From: an uncultured Alphaproteobacteria bacterium
Lineage (GTDB): Bacteria > Pseudomonadota > Alphaproteobacteria > Rs-D84
DNA length: 64,000 nucleotides
Direction: 5' to 3'
Assembly (NCBI GenBank): GCA_949082785.1
Contig: CARVLU010000001.1
Span: 276,772-340,771, forward strand
The notes under the pieces: model-generated
What the model was told of the DNA's origin: nothing
Database searches by the model: none
The model's input: only the letters and a program-made list of their open reading frames with translations
Made by a program: the position numbers and the translations under genes
Shown here: positions 15,559 through 25,731 of the stretch, piece by piece
How the letters are laid out: each line of letters begins with the position of its first letter
Position numbering within the stretch: position 1 is the stretch's first letter

Positions 15559-17791
15559 ATTTACCGAATTTTCCACTGCGCGGGAATCCCACGGGGATGG
15601 TGCGCCCCTGGGACGCACGGCGGCCCACCCACGGGCGCCAATCGTCCAGTTTGGTTGTCCCGCGACCCGTGGTCCAACCAAATCCGTCCGCCGCGTCAAA
15701 GAACATAGCATCCAGAACATATGTGCGTTCCGCATTATATTTTTGCAGAATTACCCCCTTGCCCCGGGTCATTTCCGGAATTTCCGCGGCCGGGAATATC
15801 AGCAATTTGTCATTCGAACCCGACATCGCGACCATATCGCCCGGGCCCGCCACAATGCACATAATCGCCGGATTCTGGGCGTCGGTGTTCATCACCTGTT
15901 TCCCGGTGCGGGTTTGCGCCATACAATTTTCGCCCGACACGATAAACCCATTCCCGTGGCGCCCAATCAGCAGATATTTCGCCGACGTATCCAACACGAA
16001 CGCACGCACGATATTTTCGTCCGCCGCGATATCCGCCATCATACGAACGGATTCACCGAACCCGCGCGCCGACGGCAAATCGTTTGCGGACAACGTAAAC
16101 ATTTTGCCCGATGAACCGAACAGATTGATTTTATCGGTGGACATGGCGTGAAACGCGGTCAGTAATTCGTCGCCTTCTTTGAATTTGACATCCAAACTGT
16201 TCAGGTCCAGGTGCCCCTTGGCCGCGCGAATCCATCCCATCGCGGACAAAATGACCGTCATGGGTTCTTTTTCAATAAATTCGTCCGCGTTGACGACAAT
16301 TTCTTCGGTTTGTTCCGCCCATGTGGTGCGGCGACGCCCCAGGGCGGTCTTTTTATCATACCGTTTCTTAATATCGGCAAACCAGGCACGCAATTGGTCG
16401 TTTTGGGCATCTTCGCTGGCCAACAATTCCTGTAACTGTTTTTGTTCGGCCAACAATTCGGCATCTTCGCGGCGGATTTCCATTTCTTCCAATTTGCGCA
16501 GCGAACGCAGACGGGTGTTCAAAATCGCTTCTACCTGGACATCGGTCAGATTGAATTCCGCGACCAAGACCGATTTTGCATCATCTTCGTTGCGGATAAT
16601 TTCAATCACACGGTCCAGGTTCAGATATACAATCAACAACCCGCCCAAAATTTCCAAACGCCGCGCAATGTTGCCCAAACGCCATGCGGTGCGACGGCGC
16701 AGCACAATCTTTTGATGCGCGATAAATTCACGCAAAACGTCACCGATGCCCATCACGCGCGGCGCACCGTTGGAATCAATAACGTTGAAATTCATGTTAA
16801 ACCGCGATTCCAAATCCGTCATCGCGAACAAATGCGCCATCATTTTGTCGGCCGGCACATTGCGGTTTTTCGGCGTGATAACGATGCGCACATCGGTGGT
16901 CGATTCGTCAACGATATCATCAACCAACGGCAATTTTTTCGCATCAATCAGGGACGCAATCTGTTCCACCAATTTCGATTTGACAATGCCGTACGGGATT
17001 TCTGTAATCACCACCTGTTCCGCGCCGCGGTCCAGTTTTTCCACATCCCATTTCGCACGCACGCGAAACGCGCCGCGCCCTGTGTCATAATTTTTGACGA
17101 TGGTATCAAAACTGTCGATTAAAATGCCACCCGTCGGGAAATCGGGCCCGACCAGTTTTTTCATAATTTGCGCGGTTGTGGCATCCGGCCGGTCAATCAC
17201 CAGGTTCAGTGCATCGCAAATTTCCGCCACATTGTGCGTCGGAATATTTGTCGCCATACCAACCGCAATCCCCATCCCGCCATTGGCCAACAGATTCGGA
17301 AACGCCCCCGGCATAACCATGGGTTCGGTTGTGGTGCCGTCAAAATTCGGCATCATATCGACACTGTCTTCGTCCAGCCCCTGCATAATCAGCATGGCCG
17401 CGTCGGTCATTTTGGATTCGGTGTAACGGTACGCCGCCTGGGGGTCACCGTCGATATTGCCAAAGTTCCCCTGCCCGTCGATTAAGGGATATCGGACGGA
17501 AAAATCCTGGGCCAGACGGACCATCGCGTCATACACGGATGAATCCCCGTGCGGGTGATAATGACCCAACACGTCACCGACCACGGTCGCACATTTACGG
17601 AACGCGGCCGACGGTGACAATTTCTGGCGCAGCATGGAATACAAAATGCGGCGATGCACGGGTTTTAAACCGTCGCGCACATCGGGCAATGCGCGGGATA
17701 CAATGGTGCTGACGGCGTACGACAAATACCGTTCCGACAGCGCATCCGCCAATTGTTGCTTATCAATATTTTCTATAATTTCTTTACTCAT
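15557..17791 (-). CDS. parC: DNA topoisomerase IV subunit A
   Basis: 744 residues from the ATG at 17791 ([37 protein letters not shown]). The breakage-reunion domain contains [19 protein letters not shown] and the catalytic Tyr in AAYRYTE. The C-terminal beta-propeller is present, but only a degenerate [10 protein letters not shown] replaces the GyrA box, so ParC rather than GyrA. With ParE it decatenates chromosomes after replication. An upstream Met at 17830 would add 13 residues with no homology. No parE is seen nearby. Confidence 0.93.
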   Translation of the reverse strand: MSKEIIENIDKQQLADALSERYLSYAVSTIVSRALPDVRDGLKPVHRRILYSMLRQKLSPSAAFRKCATVVGDVLGHYHPHGDSSVYDAMVRLAQDFSVRYPLIDGQGNFGNIDGDPQAAYRYTESKMTDAAMLIMQGLDEDSVDMMPNFDGTTTEPMVMPGAFPNLLANGGMGIAVGMATNIPTHNVAEICDALNLVIDRPDATTAQIMKKLVGPDFPTGGILIDSFDTIVKNYDTGRGAFRVRAKWDVEKLDRGAEQVVITEIPYGIVKSKLVEQIASLIDAKKLPLVDDIVDESTTDVRIVITPKNRNVPADKMMAHLFAMTDLESRFNMNFNVIDSNGAPRVMGIGDVLREFIAHQKIVLRRRTAWRLGNIARRLEILGGLLIVYLNLDRVIEIIRNEDDAKSVLVAEFNLTDVQVEAILNTRLRSLRKLEEMEIRREDAELLAEQKQLQELLASEDAQNDQLRAWFADIKKRYDKKTALGRRRTTWAEQTEEIVVNADEFIEKEPMTVILSAMGWIRAAKGHLDLNSLDVKFKEGDELLTAFHAMSTDKINLFGSSGKMFTLSANDLPSARGFGESVRMMADIAADENIVRAFVLDTSAKYLLIGRHGNGFIVSGENCMAQTRTGKQVMNTDAQNPAIMCIVAGPGDMVAMSGSNDKLLIFPAAEIPEMTRGKGVILQKYNAERTYVLDAMFFDAADGFGWTTGRGTTKLDDWRPWVGRRASQGRTIPVGFPRSGKFGK

Positions 17792-17831
17792 GACATCTGA
17801 AAATTTAGAACATTTGAAAAAAAATAACAAC

Positions 17832-17858
17832 AGAAAAATCCCGCCGCACGGCGGGATG
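17832..17858 (-). terminator. Intrinsic terminator after the small Xre-like gene
   Basis: ATCCCGCCG/GGCGGGAT stem followed by TTTTC on the minus strand; it lies just after the stop at 17860 and before parC. Confidence 0.8.
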
Positions 17859-17859
17859 G

Positions 17860-18087
17860 TTATAAGTTATTTTTACCACGCTTTATCACCAGCATGGCAA
17901 ACGCGCCGTGGTAAAATCGGCGCATGATGCCTTCGTCAAACAAATCATGCCCGCGTTCACATTTTTTGTAATCTTTCTTGCTCATCTTCAACAATGCGGC
18001 GGCATCGGCCACGCTGATACGCAGGTGTTGGCGCGCACATCGCATAATATTGCCATAGTAATTGGCATCAATTAATAATTTTGCCAT
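17860..18087 (-). CDS. Small Xre-like helix-turn-helix protein
   Basis: A 75-residue basic protein. Residues about 15-48 ([31 protein letters not shown]) follow the Xre HTH pattern: helix, A-x-x-L, then S-x-x-(D/Y)-x-x-x-x-E-x-G. It is shorter than the other Xre proteins and lacks FQQIQKYE. GGAG lies about 8 nt upstream of the start. It sits 24 nt behind the terminator of RNA element E, the same arrangement as the other element-linked regulators. Could be an autoregulator or the antitoxin-like half of a lost pair; no toxin gene is adjacent. Confidence 0.75.
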   Translation of the reverse strand: MAKLLIDANYYGNIMRCARQHLRISVADAAALLKMSKKDYKKCERGHDLFDEGIMRRFYHGAFAMLVIKRGKNNL

Positions 18088-18111
18088 AGTTTAAACTCCT
18101 TTTAAGTTATA

Positions 18112-18293
18112 AAAAACACCGCCCGACTTTATTGTGGGCGGTTGGAGGTTCAAAGCTATTCGAAGAAATAGTGTGACTTATTCAATATATTCGCCACCCT
18201 CCAACCAATGGTTGGAATGTTTTGTGTCATTACTGACATCTTCGAAAAGGGCTTTGATACCCTACACCGGTTTCCCAATGCAAGGAAAGTATA
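18112..18293 (-). ncRNA. Pseudoknotted RNA element E (family 1), leader of the small Xre-like gene
   Basis: Minus-strand promoter TTGAAA (18311-18316), 17-bp spacer, TATACT (18288-18293). P1 is CATTGG-GAAA-CCGGTG. The P2 loop TATCAAAG, between GGG and CCC, pairs with CTTTGA. TTCGAAG pairs with CTTCGAA. A TGTCA-GTAA-TGACA hairpin carries a GNRA loop. Outer helix GGTTGGAGG/CCTCCAACC; inner hairpin GTGGC/GTCAC with loop GAATATATTGAATAA. Terminator ACCGCCC/GGGCGGT with T6 lies 24 nt before the ATG and overlaps the outer helix by ACC. Confidence 0.82.
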
Positions 18294-18340
18294 TCGCATC
18301 CCACGCGAAGTTTCAAGGAATTTAAATTTATTGGTGTGCT

Positions 18341-18536
18341 TTCTGGATTGCCACGCGCGCTGCGCTTGCTCGCAATGACAAGGGTGTCTAATTTCCAGGA
18401 ACTTTATCACACTTGTCATTGCGAGCCATCGGCGAAGCAATCCAGTAAATAGTGAACTGTTCCCTATTATCCCTGGATTGCCACAGTCATCCGTCTTCGC
18501 TGCGCTACGCCATGACTCCCTTGCAATGACAAAGGA
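18341..18536. repeat. Dispersed palindromic repeats, three units
   Basis: Three copies of the CTGGATTGC...GCAATGACA / TGTCATTGCGAG...AAGCAATCCAG type in alternating orientation, between element E and the 126-bp tandem array. No coding potential. Confidence 0.75.
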
Positions 18537-18545
18537 ATGGCAACC

Positions 18546-18961
18546 ACACACGAAAAAACACCCCCAAACGGGGGGTGTTTTATTCTGGTGACAAATCACC
18601 CACAAAAATTTAACAATTTTTGCGGGGCCCGATTACTGGTCGGACCCGAACCGTCGGTTCTTCGTCCGGGACCACACGAAAAAACACCCCCAAACGGGGG
18701 GTGTTTTATTCTGGTGACAAATCACCCACAAAAATTTAACAATTTTTGCGGGGCCCGATTACTGGTCGGACCCGAACCGTCGGTTCTTCGTCCGGGACCA
18801 CACGAAAAAACACCCCCAAACGGGGGTGTTTTATTCTGGTGACAAATCACCCACAAAAATTTAACAATTTTTGCGGGGCCCGATTACTGGTCGGACCCGA
18901 ACCGTCGGTTCTTCGTCCGGGACCACACGAAAAAACACCCCCAAACGGGGGTGTTTTATTC
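18546..18961. repeat. Tandem array of a 126-bp unit with tRNA T-arm-like segments
   Basis: The unit starting CCACACGAAAAAACACCCCC begins near 18546, 18672, 18798 and 18923, giving three full copies and a partial one (period 126, 126, 125). On the minus strand each unit holds GGTTCGGGTCCGACCAG, close to the T-arm and 3' end of the adjacent tRNA-Leu, and then a terminator hairpin (CACCCCC/GGGGGTG with T-runs). Copies differ only by single bases, so the array is recent or homogenised. The reading frame through it is an artefact of the repeat. It looks like serial duplication of a tRNA 3' end plus terminator. Confidence 0.85.
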
Positions 18962-19046
18962 TGGTGGCCCTGGTCGGACTCGAACCGACACTCCTTGCAG
19001 AACTTGATTTTGAGTCAAGCGCGTCTACCAATTCCGCCACGGGGCC
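18962..19046 (-). tRNA. tRNA-Leu (anticodon CAA)
   Basis: 85 nt with encoded CCA. Acceptor GGCCCCG pairs with CAGGGCC (one C-A mismatch). The D-arm contains GGTAGACGC. Anticodon stem CTTGA/TCAAG carries loop CTCAAAA, anticodon CAA. There is a long variable arm, and the T-arm reads GTCGG-TTCGAGT-CCGAC. It lies 15 bp downstream of rpmB on the same strand, probably co-transcribed, and is followed by the terminator-bearing tandem array. Confidence 0.95.
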
Positions 19047-19061
19047 AAAACCATGCGGCGA

Positions 19062-19433
19062 TTAAGCGGCTTTTGCCTTGCTTTCAACCTTTTTGACCAA
19101 GCGGGCGCTGCGGGTCGGCTTGCGAACCGGTTTCTTTTCCGGTGCCGGGGCTTTACCCTGCTTCTTTTCGATGGCCTTTTTAATGGCGGCCATTTCTTCG
19201 GTCAAACGTGATACGGGTTTCGCCATAACATACGCGTCCAAGCCGCCATGTTTGGTCAATGTGCGCAGACCCGCCGTCGAAATGCGCAACGAGAAATCGC
19301 GCCCCAAGATATCACTGTGGAATTTCAATTTTTGCAGATTTGGCAAGAACGTGCGCTTGGTATGGCGCATAGAGTGGGAAACATTCATCCCAACCTGTGT
19401 CTTCTTACCGGTAACTTTACATACGCGTGGCAT
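19062..19433 (-). CDS. rpmB: 50S ribosomal protein L28
   Basis: 123 residues starting MPRVCKVTGKKTQVGMNVSHS, the conserved L28 beginning, with RTFLPNLQKLKF and the LRISTAGLRTL motif. The ATG at 19433 is preceded by AGGA; longer starts add non-homologous residues. The Lys/Ala/Pro-rich tail of about 35 residues is longer than in most L28. It binds 23S rRNA in the large subunit. Confidence 0.93.
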   Translation of the reverse strand: MPRVCKVTGKKTQVGMNVSHSMRHTKRTFLPNLQKLKFHSDILGRDFSLRISTAGLRTLTKHGGLDAYVMAKPVSRLTEEMAAIKKAIEKKQGKAPAPEKKPVRKPTRSARLVKKVESKAKAA

Positions 19434-19610
19434 AATTAATCCTTTGATAACTGCGCCACAATTTATAACAAAAAATGACAAAAGTCAAGATGAATTTAAC
19501 TTTTTTAATTTATTGCCCCCGCCCGGCCGTCCACGGGTTTGATTCCTGTGTCTTGAAGACGCGAAAAATGGTACTATATAAAGGTCAAAAGAACCAAGGG
19601 TGATTTAATC

Positions 19611-21668
19611 ATGAATCCAGAAGAAATGCAGGAAACGCCACAACAGGCGATTGAAAAATACACGACCGATTTTACCAAGTTGGCCGCCGACGGCAAACTG
19701 GACCCGGTTATCGGCCGCGACGAAGAAATTCGACGCACAATCCAGGTGTTAAGCCGGCGCACAAAAAATAATCCGGTCTTAATCGGGAATCCCGGTGTCG
19801 GTAAAACCGCCATTGTCGAAGGGCTGGCCAACCGCATCATCGCGGGCGACGTGCCGGAAAATTTGCTGAATAAAAAATTATTGTCGTTGGATATGGGCGC
19901 GCTGATGGCGGGCGCGATGTTCCGCGGTCAATTCGAAGGACGGTTAAAAGCCATCTTAAAAGCGGTCAAAGAATCCGACGGCCAAATTATTTTGTTCATT
20001 GATGAATTGCACACCATGGTCGGCGCCGGCAAAGGCGAAGGGTCCATGGACGCCGGCAATTTGTTAAAGCCCATGTTGGCGCGCGGGGAACTGCACTGTC
20101 TGGGGGCGACAACGCTGGACGAATATCGTCAATATATTGAAAAAGACCCCGCCCTGGCGCGGCGATTCCAACCGGTATATGTCGATGAACCGTCCGTTGA
20201 CGACACGATTTCCATTCTGCGTGGGTTAAAGGAAAAATACGAAGGTCACCATGGTGTCCGCATCGCGGACGCGGCGCTGGTATCGGCGGTGAAATTGTCC
20301 GACCGGTATATCACCGACCGCTTTTTACCGGACAAGGCAATCGACCTGATTGACGAAGCCGCCGCACGCGTGCGCATCGAAGTTGCGTCCAAACCGGAAA
20401 AGCTGGACGAAATCGACCGCCACTTGATGCAGCTGAAAATCGAACAACAGGCGTTAAAGAAAGAAAAGGACGAAGAATCCAAAAAGCGTCTGAAAGATTT
20501 GGAAAAAATTATCAAGGAAACCGAGGCCGAATCCAAAACACTGACGCGCGCCTGGCAAGAAGAACAGCAGAAAATGCGCGGTCTGTCGGATGCGATGGCA
20601 GCATTGGACGCGGCCAAGGCCGAAGTTGCCAGCGCCACCCGCGCGGGCGATTATGAAAAGGCATCCGCCCTGCAATACGGCAAGATTCCCGAACTGGAAG
20701 AAAAAATCAAACAGATGAACGCCGACGCCCGCGAATATAAAACGGTATTACCGGAACACATTGCGACGGTGGTCAGCAAATGGACCGGCGTTCCGGCCGA
20801 CAAATTAACCGGCGAAGAACAGGCAAAGCTGCTGAACATCGAAGATGAACTGCGCAACCGCGTTGTCGGCCAGGATATGGCGTTGGGTGTTATTGCGCGC
20901 GCCATCCGGCGCAGTCGCGCCGGATTGTCCGACCCGCATCGCCCGGCCGGCAGCTTTATGTTCCTGGGGCCAACCGGCGTCGGCAAGACCGAGGTTGCAA
21001 AAGCACTGGCGGAATACTTGTTCAACGACGACACCGCCATGACCAGAATAGATATGAGTGAATATATGGAACCGCATTCGGTGGCCCGTCTGATTGGCAG
21101 TCCCCCCGGGTACGTCGGTTACGAACAGGGCGGCGTTTTAACCGAAAGTGTTCGTCGTCGTCCGTACCAGGTTTTGCTGTTCGATGAAATTGAAAAGGCA
21201 AATCCCGACGTTTTCAACGTGTTTCTGCAAATTTTGGACGACGGGCGTCTGACCGACGGCCAGGGTCACGTGGTGAATTTTGCCAACACCATTATCATCA
21301 TGACCAGCAATTTGCCGGATATGGAAGCGGTCAAAAAACATTTCCGCCCCGAATTCATCAATCGTATTGATGACATTGTGTTCTTTAACCCATTGGGCAA
21401 AGATGTGATGGCCGGCATTGTGAAAATTCAATTACGCAATCTGGAAAAACGTTTGGCCGAACGCCGCATGACATTGACCGTTTCGGACAAAGCCATCAAA
21501 TGGCTGGGCGACCACGGATACGACCCGGTCTTTGGCGCGCGCCCGTTAAAGCGTCTGATTATGACCGCGGTCGAAGACAAAATTGCGGATTTGATTTTGT
21601 CCGGCACCGTCGGCGAAGGGTCAACCATCCGCGTCGATGTCCATGGCAAAGAATTGATTGTCGAATAA
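19611..21668 (+). CDS. clpB: ClpB-type disaggregase lacking the N-terminal Clp-N domain
   Basis: 685 residues, against about 860 for full ClpB. It starts immediately before the first AAA+ domain ([23 protein letters not shown]). Walker A GNPGVGKT and GPTGVGKT, Walker B motifs ending FIDE and FDEIEKA, and the pore loop [11 protein letters not shown] are intact. A coiled-coil M-domain lies between about residues 270 and 375, which separates it from ClpA. The Clp-N repeats are absent; AAGGGTG just before the ATG and a promoter-like TACTATATAAAGG suggest this short form is the natural product. It resolubilises aggregated proteins with DnaK and the GrpE encoded at 29.1 kb. Confidence 0.88.
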   Translation: MNPEEMQETPQQAIEKYTTDFTKLAADGKLDPVIGRDEEIRRTIQVLSRRTKNNPVLIGNPGVGKTAIVEGLANRIIAGDVPENLLNKKLLSLDMGALMAGAMFRGQFEGRLKAILKAVKESDGQIILFIDELHTMVGAGKGEGSMDAGNLLKPMLARGELHCLGATTLDEYRQYIEKDPALARRFQPVYVDEPSVDDTISILRGLKEKYEGHHGVRIADAALVSAVKLSDRYITDRFLPDKAIDLIDEAAARVRIEVASKPEKLDEIDRHLMQLKIEQQALKKEKDEESKKRLKDLEKIIKETEAESKTLTRAWQEEQQKMRGLSDAMAALDAAKAEVASATRAGDYEKASALQYGKIPELEEKIKQMNADAREYKTVLPEHIATVVSKWTGVPADKLTGEEQAKLLNIEDELRNRVVGQDMALGVIARAIRRSRAGLSDPHRPAGSFMFLGPTGVGKTEVAKALAEYLFNDDTAMTRIDMSEYMEPHSVARLIGSPPGYVGYEQGGVLTESVRRRPYQVLLFDEIEKANPDVFNVFLQILDDGRLTDGQGHVVNFANTIIIMTSNLPDMEAVKKHFRPEFINRIDDIVFFNPLGKDVMAGIVKIQLRNLEKRLAERRMTLTVSDKAIKWLGDHGYDPVFGARPLKRLIMTAVEDKIADLILSGTVGEGSTIRVDVHGKELIVE

Positions 21669-21680
21669 CGCCAATGGCAC

Positions 21681-21712
21681 AAAAAAACGGGGCCGACGCC
21701 CCGTTTTTTATT
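21681..21712. terminator. Bidirectional intrinsic terminator
   Basis: AACGGGGC/GCCCCGTT stem with A-run and T-run on both sides, serving clpB and the convergent gene ending at 21708. Confidence 0.85.
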
Positions 21713-23615
21713 TTGTTTTTTCTTCTTTGATTGCAAAGATGCGGCCCGCGGCCAGTTTCTGATATTTTTCCAGTTCCAACAGAATCTGTGCCCGGTTGCT
21801 GGCAATCAATCGCAGGACATCCGCGCCTTCGCCAATCTTGGACACATAAACGTTGTATCCGGAAAACTTATCTTTCCCAACCCATTTGTTCGGGACCAAA
21901 TCGGTGTTGTACACCATCCACACCGGACGCGCCGGCAATCCCGGGTCATCGGTCACGATACCATGGACACCCAAAATCGTTCCCCCCAGGAACGTTTTCA
22001 ATTCCGTATCGACGTGGTTGTGCAACACACGCTTGCCATTGATATAGACATCGTTATACGTACCCTGTAATGTCATTTTAACCGGCTTTAACGTGACGGT
22101 CAATTCAATCGTCGGACGCGCGGCGGGTTTGGGCTGGGCCGTTTTTTGAACGACCGCCGGTTTTAAAACGGGGGCCGCGTCAACCGGTTTTGCCGCAACA
22201 CGTTCCGGTACAACCGGGCGCACCGGGGCGACGACCGGCGTTTCGGATTTTTTACCGGCATCCCGTTCCACGGTCGGTTGTTTTACAGGCGCAACCGGTT
22301 TGGACGGCGCGGCGCGGGTAACAACGGTCGGCTGGGTCGGGTTTGTCTGGGGCGCCTTTGCGGTGGTGGCACGCGCCCTTTTGTTGCCAAATGTATGGGT
22401 TGTCATATCATATCCCGCAAAACGACGGCCCAATTCCGCATTTAATTCATCGGGGATGCCATTGCCGCGTTTGTTATAGTAATAGTGCATGATACGCAAT
22501 GTTTTATCGGTTGCCCGGGTCCAATCCCGCCGGCCGTCGTCTTTGCGGATAACCGTCTTGTTGAATGTCTGGGTTTCGGGATTGTATCCCGGAAAGCGAC
22601 GGGTCAATTCCGCATGCAGACCGTCCGGCAACGCGCGGCCCTGCTTCTTATAAAAACTATATGCCCGGCGCAGAGACATATCCTTGCACTGGTCCCATTG
22701 TTTGTTCGGGTTTGACGAACGTTTCCGCTTTGTCACCATATTATTGCCAAATGTTTGGGTGTCCGCGCTGTACGTCGGGAAACGCTGGACCAGTTCCGCG
22801 TTCAGACCATCCGGGATGGCGCGGCCCCGCTTCTGGTAAAAATAAAAGGCTTGACGCAACGCGCTGTTACTGCGTTTGCCCCAATCTTTGGCCACTTGGG
22901 TTGCGCGGGGTTGTTTTTCGGCGGTCGTCTGGCGTTCAAAGGCCTGGGCCCCCGCATTATACGACGGGAAACGACGGGCCAATTCGGCGTTCAACGCATC
23001 GCTGATGACACCGTCTTTTTTGCGATAGTAATAATACATCGAACGCAATGTGTTATCCGATGACTGCGTCCAATCTGTTGTGACACGGCGCACCTGTTTT
23101 TTTCCGTGCACGCGGACGTCGTTTGCTGCGACGGGAATAATTTCGACATTTGAACCACGCACCGGGTTGGCATAGACACGATGCGCATGTATCGGCACAA
23201 CAACGGTTTGATATTGTGTCTGGTTGGGCAAGATGCAGCAAAAGAAATTCGGTTCACGATACTGTGGGGTATATGGCACGTAATAAAAGCTTAATGTTTT
23301 TTCATCAAACATAACGCGCGCGGCCCCATTGGGGGAAAATTCGGCGGACATTTGTCCGGTAAATTTGTTTACCATGAACAATGCGCCACGCGGTTTTGTG
23401 TTTTTTTCCGTCCGGCGTGTCCCGAATTTCCGCACAACCATAAACGGTGTGCGATTCCACGTGCCCGCAATTTCAAACGGTTTCACGGACATACCAATCC
23501 CATCGACCGGAACCAGATGACCGTTGGCCAACTGGACACACAGACGGTACAGACCGCCATCAGACTTAACATTTTTGAATTCCAACGGTTGTTTTTCGGT
23601 TTTCTTTGTTTTCAT
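21708..23615 (-). CDS. Protein with four copies of a novel ~70-residue repeat, function unknown
   Basis: 635 residues and no signal peptide. The N-terminal part (1-170) is beta-rich. Four repeats between about 180 and 430 follow W(T/G/D)xxx(D/N)x(T/S)LRxxYxxYxKxGxxIPDxLNAELxRRFPxYxxxTQTF; the spacers are basic. Then comes a Pro/Thr/Val-rich linker (about 435-525) and a C-terminal beta-rich domain with NGKRVLHNHVDTELKTFLGG. The Leu-Arg...IPD...Leu-Arg-Arg-Phe pattern suggests small helical DNA- or protein-binding modules. It follows the exporter gene, separated by a 36-nt-loop hairpin at 23642-23699. I do not recognise the family. Confidence 0.6.
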   Translation of the reverse strand: MKTKKTEKQPLEFKNVKSDGGLYRLCVQLANGHLVPVDGIGMSVKPFEIAGTWNRTPFMVVRKFGTRRTEKNTKPRGALFMVNKFTGQMSAEFSPNGAARVMFDEKTLSFYYVPYTPQYREPNFFCCILPNQTQYQTVVVPIHAHRVYANPVRGSNVEIIPVAANDVRVHGKKQVRRVTTDWTQSSDNTLRSMYYYYRKKDGVISDALNAELARRFPSYNAGAQAFERQTTAEKQPRATQVAKDWGKRSNSALRQAFYFYQKRGRAIPDGLNAELVQRFPTYSADTQTFGNNMVTKRKRSSNPNKQWDQCKDMSLRRAYSFYKKQGRALPDGLHAELTRRFPGYNPETQTFNKTVIRKDDGRRDWTRATDKTLRIMHYYYNKRGNGIPDELNAELGRRFAGYDMTTHTFGNKRARATTAKAPQTNPTQPTVVTRAAPSKPVAPVKQPTVERDAGKKSETPVVAPVRPVVPERVAAKPVDAAPVLKPAVVQKTAQPKPAARPTIELTVTLKPVKMTLQGTYNDVYINGKRVLHNHVDTELKTFLGGTILGVHGIVTDDPGLPARPVWMVYNTDLVPNKWVGKDKFSGYNVYVSKIGEGADVLRLIASNRAQILLELEKYQKLAAGRIFAIKEEKTK

Positions 23616-23641
23616 GCCTGTTTTTTTCCTTGTGCTGAATC

Positions 23642-23699
23642 ATCAGTGGGGCGATATACACACACTCTCTCTCGCCATTGGTTCGATGGCCCCACTGAT
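23642..23699. repeat. 11-bp perfect inverted repeat in an intergenic leader
   Basis: ATCAGTGGGGC (23642-23652) and GCCCCACTGAT (23689-23699) enclose 36 nt containing alternating CA/CT bases. It lies between the exporter stop and the start of the repeat protein, on whose mRNA it would form a strong 5' hairpin. There is no T-run, so not a standard terminator. Confidence 0.7.
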
Positions 23700-23706
23700 A
23701 TAAAAA

Positions 23707-25518
23707 CTAATTTTTCGATGTCTTGAATTGGATATCGCGTAATTTTTTATATTCCCCGCCCAGTGCGACCAATTCGGCATCGGTCCCCTGCTCTATAATC
23801 CGGCCGTTTTTGATAACACAGATAATGTCTGCGTCCAAAATGGTGGATAAACGGTGGGCAATAACAAACGTCGTGCGTCCCTGCATCAAATCGCCCAGGG
23901 CCGACTGAATCAATTTTTCGCTTTGCGTGTCCAATGCCGATGTCGCTTCGTCCAGCAACAAAATCGGGGCATCTTTTAAAATCGCACGTGCAATGGCAAT
24001 ACGCTGCTTCTGGCCCCCGGACAGCAATGCCCCCCCTTCGCCGACGGACGTCTGGTACTGTTTCGGGAAATCCATGATGAAATCGTGGGCGTTGGCCGCA
24101 CGCGCCGCCGCGACCACCTGGTCATGTGTGGCGTCGGGATTGCCGTATTTAATATTGTCTTCGATGGAACCATTGAACAGAAATACCGTCTGGGACACTT
24201 CGGCAATATTCTGGCGCAATGATTTCAGCGTGTATTTCTTGATATCCGTGCGGTTGATGGTGATTTTGCCCATTTGCGGTTCGTAAAACCGTTCCAGCAA
24301 ATTGAACATCGTGGTTTTTCCGCCGCCCGACGGCCCAACCAGTGCGCATACCTTGCCCGCGGGCACCTTTAACGTGATATCGGTCAAAACGGGTTCGCCC
24401 GGATTATATTCAAACGATACGTTTTCAAACGCCACCGACATTTTGTCCGCGTCCAGCGGGCGCGCATCGGGCGCATCGACAATATCGGGCTTGCTGTCCA
24501 GGAATGCGAACAAGATTTCCGCCGCCAACAACCCGTGCTGTAACGAATCGCCGGTGCCGGTAATGCTTTTCGCGGGCTTATACGCGGCGGTCAACGCCAG
24601 CAAAAACGCCGTAAAGTCCCCGGTTGTAATCGCACCGGATGAAATAAAGTGCCCCCCCATAATCATCGCGACGCACAGCCCGATGGAAATCATAAATTCC
24701 ATCAGCGGCGACCGCAATGCGTTTGCCTGGGTGCTTTTGTACGAATTGACGACCGACGTGTTCAACACGTGCGAGAAATTTTTTGCTTCGCGTTCTTCGG
24801 TGGCAAATGCCTGAATTGTCTTAATCCCCAACAACGTTTGGTTCAATTGCTGGGTCACGTTGTTGGCGATGGTGAACGATTGCCGCGACAGTTTGCGCCG
24901 CTTGCGCATAATCAGGACCATCGGAATCATAATCATCGGCGCCAAGAACAGCAACACTACGCACATCTGGGGCGCATAATAAAACATCAACGCCAGCGTC
25001 ATCGCCAATGTGGCGACATTTTGCACCAATTTAATAATGTTGTCCGTCACCAACGACAACACTGCGCCCGCCTGGACATTGAAATAATTCAGGTTTTTGC
25101 CGATTCCATCGCCATAAAAGCGCGCCAAATTCATGTGGGTCATGTGACGGTAAATCTTTTCCTGTAACCGGACATAGGCCTGCAACCCGCCCTTGGACAT
25201 AATCAATGCCTTGGCATAGGTGAACGTTCCCTTGGCCCCGAACGCAATAATCACCTGAATCCCCAACAGATAGATGGCGGTCATGCTTTTTTCAATGAAC
25301 GCCTTGTCCACGACCTGTTGCACCAGGGTGATTGTGTACGCTTCGGCCGCGGCGGCCAGAATGGTAAAGACAATCCCCGCCACCAACCATTTTAAATACG
25401 ACCGGCCGATTTCGTTCCAGACGCGAATATACAGTGACCACTGAATGCGGCCGTTTGAATCATCCCCGTGAACCAGGGTTTTCGTTTTTTGTTTTAATTT
25501 TTTCAACATAGTGCCCAT
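23707..25518 (-). CDS. MsbA-like ABC exporter (fused membrane and ATPase domains)
   Basis: 603 residues from the ATG at 25518 (MGTMLKKLKQ); an upstream Met at 25623 would read through the tRNA-Ala region, and one at 25509 is also possible. Six membrane helices about 40-330, then the nucleotide-binding domain with Walker A GPSGGGKT, signature LSGGQKQR, Walker B ILLLDEAT and switch His in IAHRLS. Type IV exporter, probably for lipid or lipid-linked substrates in the inner membrane. Substrate not deducible; lptB/lptC occur 17 kb away. Divergent from tRNA-Ala. Confidence 0.87.
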   Translation of the reverse strand: MGTMLKKLKQKTKTLVHGDDSNGRIQWSLYIRVWNEIGRSYLKWLVAGIVFTILAAAAEAYTITLVQQVVDKAFIEKSMTAIYLLGIQVIIAFGAKGTFTYAKALIMSKGGLQAYVRLQEKIYRHMTHMNLARFYGDGIGKNLNYFNVQAGAVLSLVTDNIIKLVQNVATLAMTLALMFYYAPQMCVVLLFLAPMIMIPMVLIMRKRRKLSRQSFTIANNVTQQLNQTLLGIKTIQAFATEEREAKNFSHVLNTSVVNSYKSTQANALRSPLMEFMISIGLCVAMIMGGHFISSGAITTGDFTAFLLALTAAYKPAKSITGTGDSLQHGLLAAEILFAFLDSKPDIVDAPDARPLDADKMSVAFENVSFEYNPGEPVLTDITLKVPAGKVCALVGPSGGGKTTMFNLLERFYEPQMGKITINRTDIKKYTLKSLRQNIAEVSQTVFLFNGSIEDNIKYGNPDATHDQVVAAARAANAHDFIMDFPKQYQTSVGEGGALLSGGQKQRIAIARAILKDAPILLLDEATSALDTQSEKLIQSALGDLMQGRTTFVIAHRLSTILDADIICVIKNGRIIEQGTDAELVALGGEYKKLRDIQFKTSKN

Positions 25519-25562
25519 ATTATAAAGACCTGAATAAATTCTGTCCAGTGCAAAGATTTGAA

Positions 25563-25591
25563 TTGACAATGGAATCAATTCTGTATAAAAT
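25563..25591 (+). promoter_or_regulatory. sigma70 promoter of tRNA-Ala/rpsU
   Basis: TTGACA (25563-25568), 17-bp spacer and TAAAAT (25586-25591), about 25 bp before the mature tRNA 5' end. Confidence 0.7.
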
Positions 25592-25615
25592 GCCAAAGCT
25601 TTATAGCAAAGTTTT

Positions 25616-25691
25616 GGGGTCATAGCTCAGTTGGTAGAGCACCTGCTTTGCAAGCAGGGGGTCGTCAGTTCGAGTCTGATTGGCTCCACCA
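25616..25691 (+). tRNA. tRNA-Ala (anticodon TGC)
   Basis: 76 nt with encoded CCA. Acceptor GGGGTCA/TGGCTCC contains G-U pairs. D-arm GCTCAGTTGGTAGAGC; anticodon stem CCTGC/GCAGG with loop TTTGCAA, anticodon TGC; T-loop TTCGAGT. It is followed 40 bp later by rpsU and probably shares its transcript. Confidence 0.95.
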
Positions 25692-25731
25692 AAATAAATA
25701 CAAGCGAATGTGTAAAGGGGGTGAATAACCG

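Noticed and set aside
18537..18842. Protein of about 100 residues with perfect repeats
   Set aside because: The frame is produced by the tandem repeat, contains terminator hairpins and has no RBS or homology.
18546..18961. CRISPR array
   Set aside because: The repeats are 126 bp, directly adjacent without unique spacers, and no cas genes are near.
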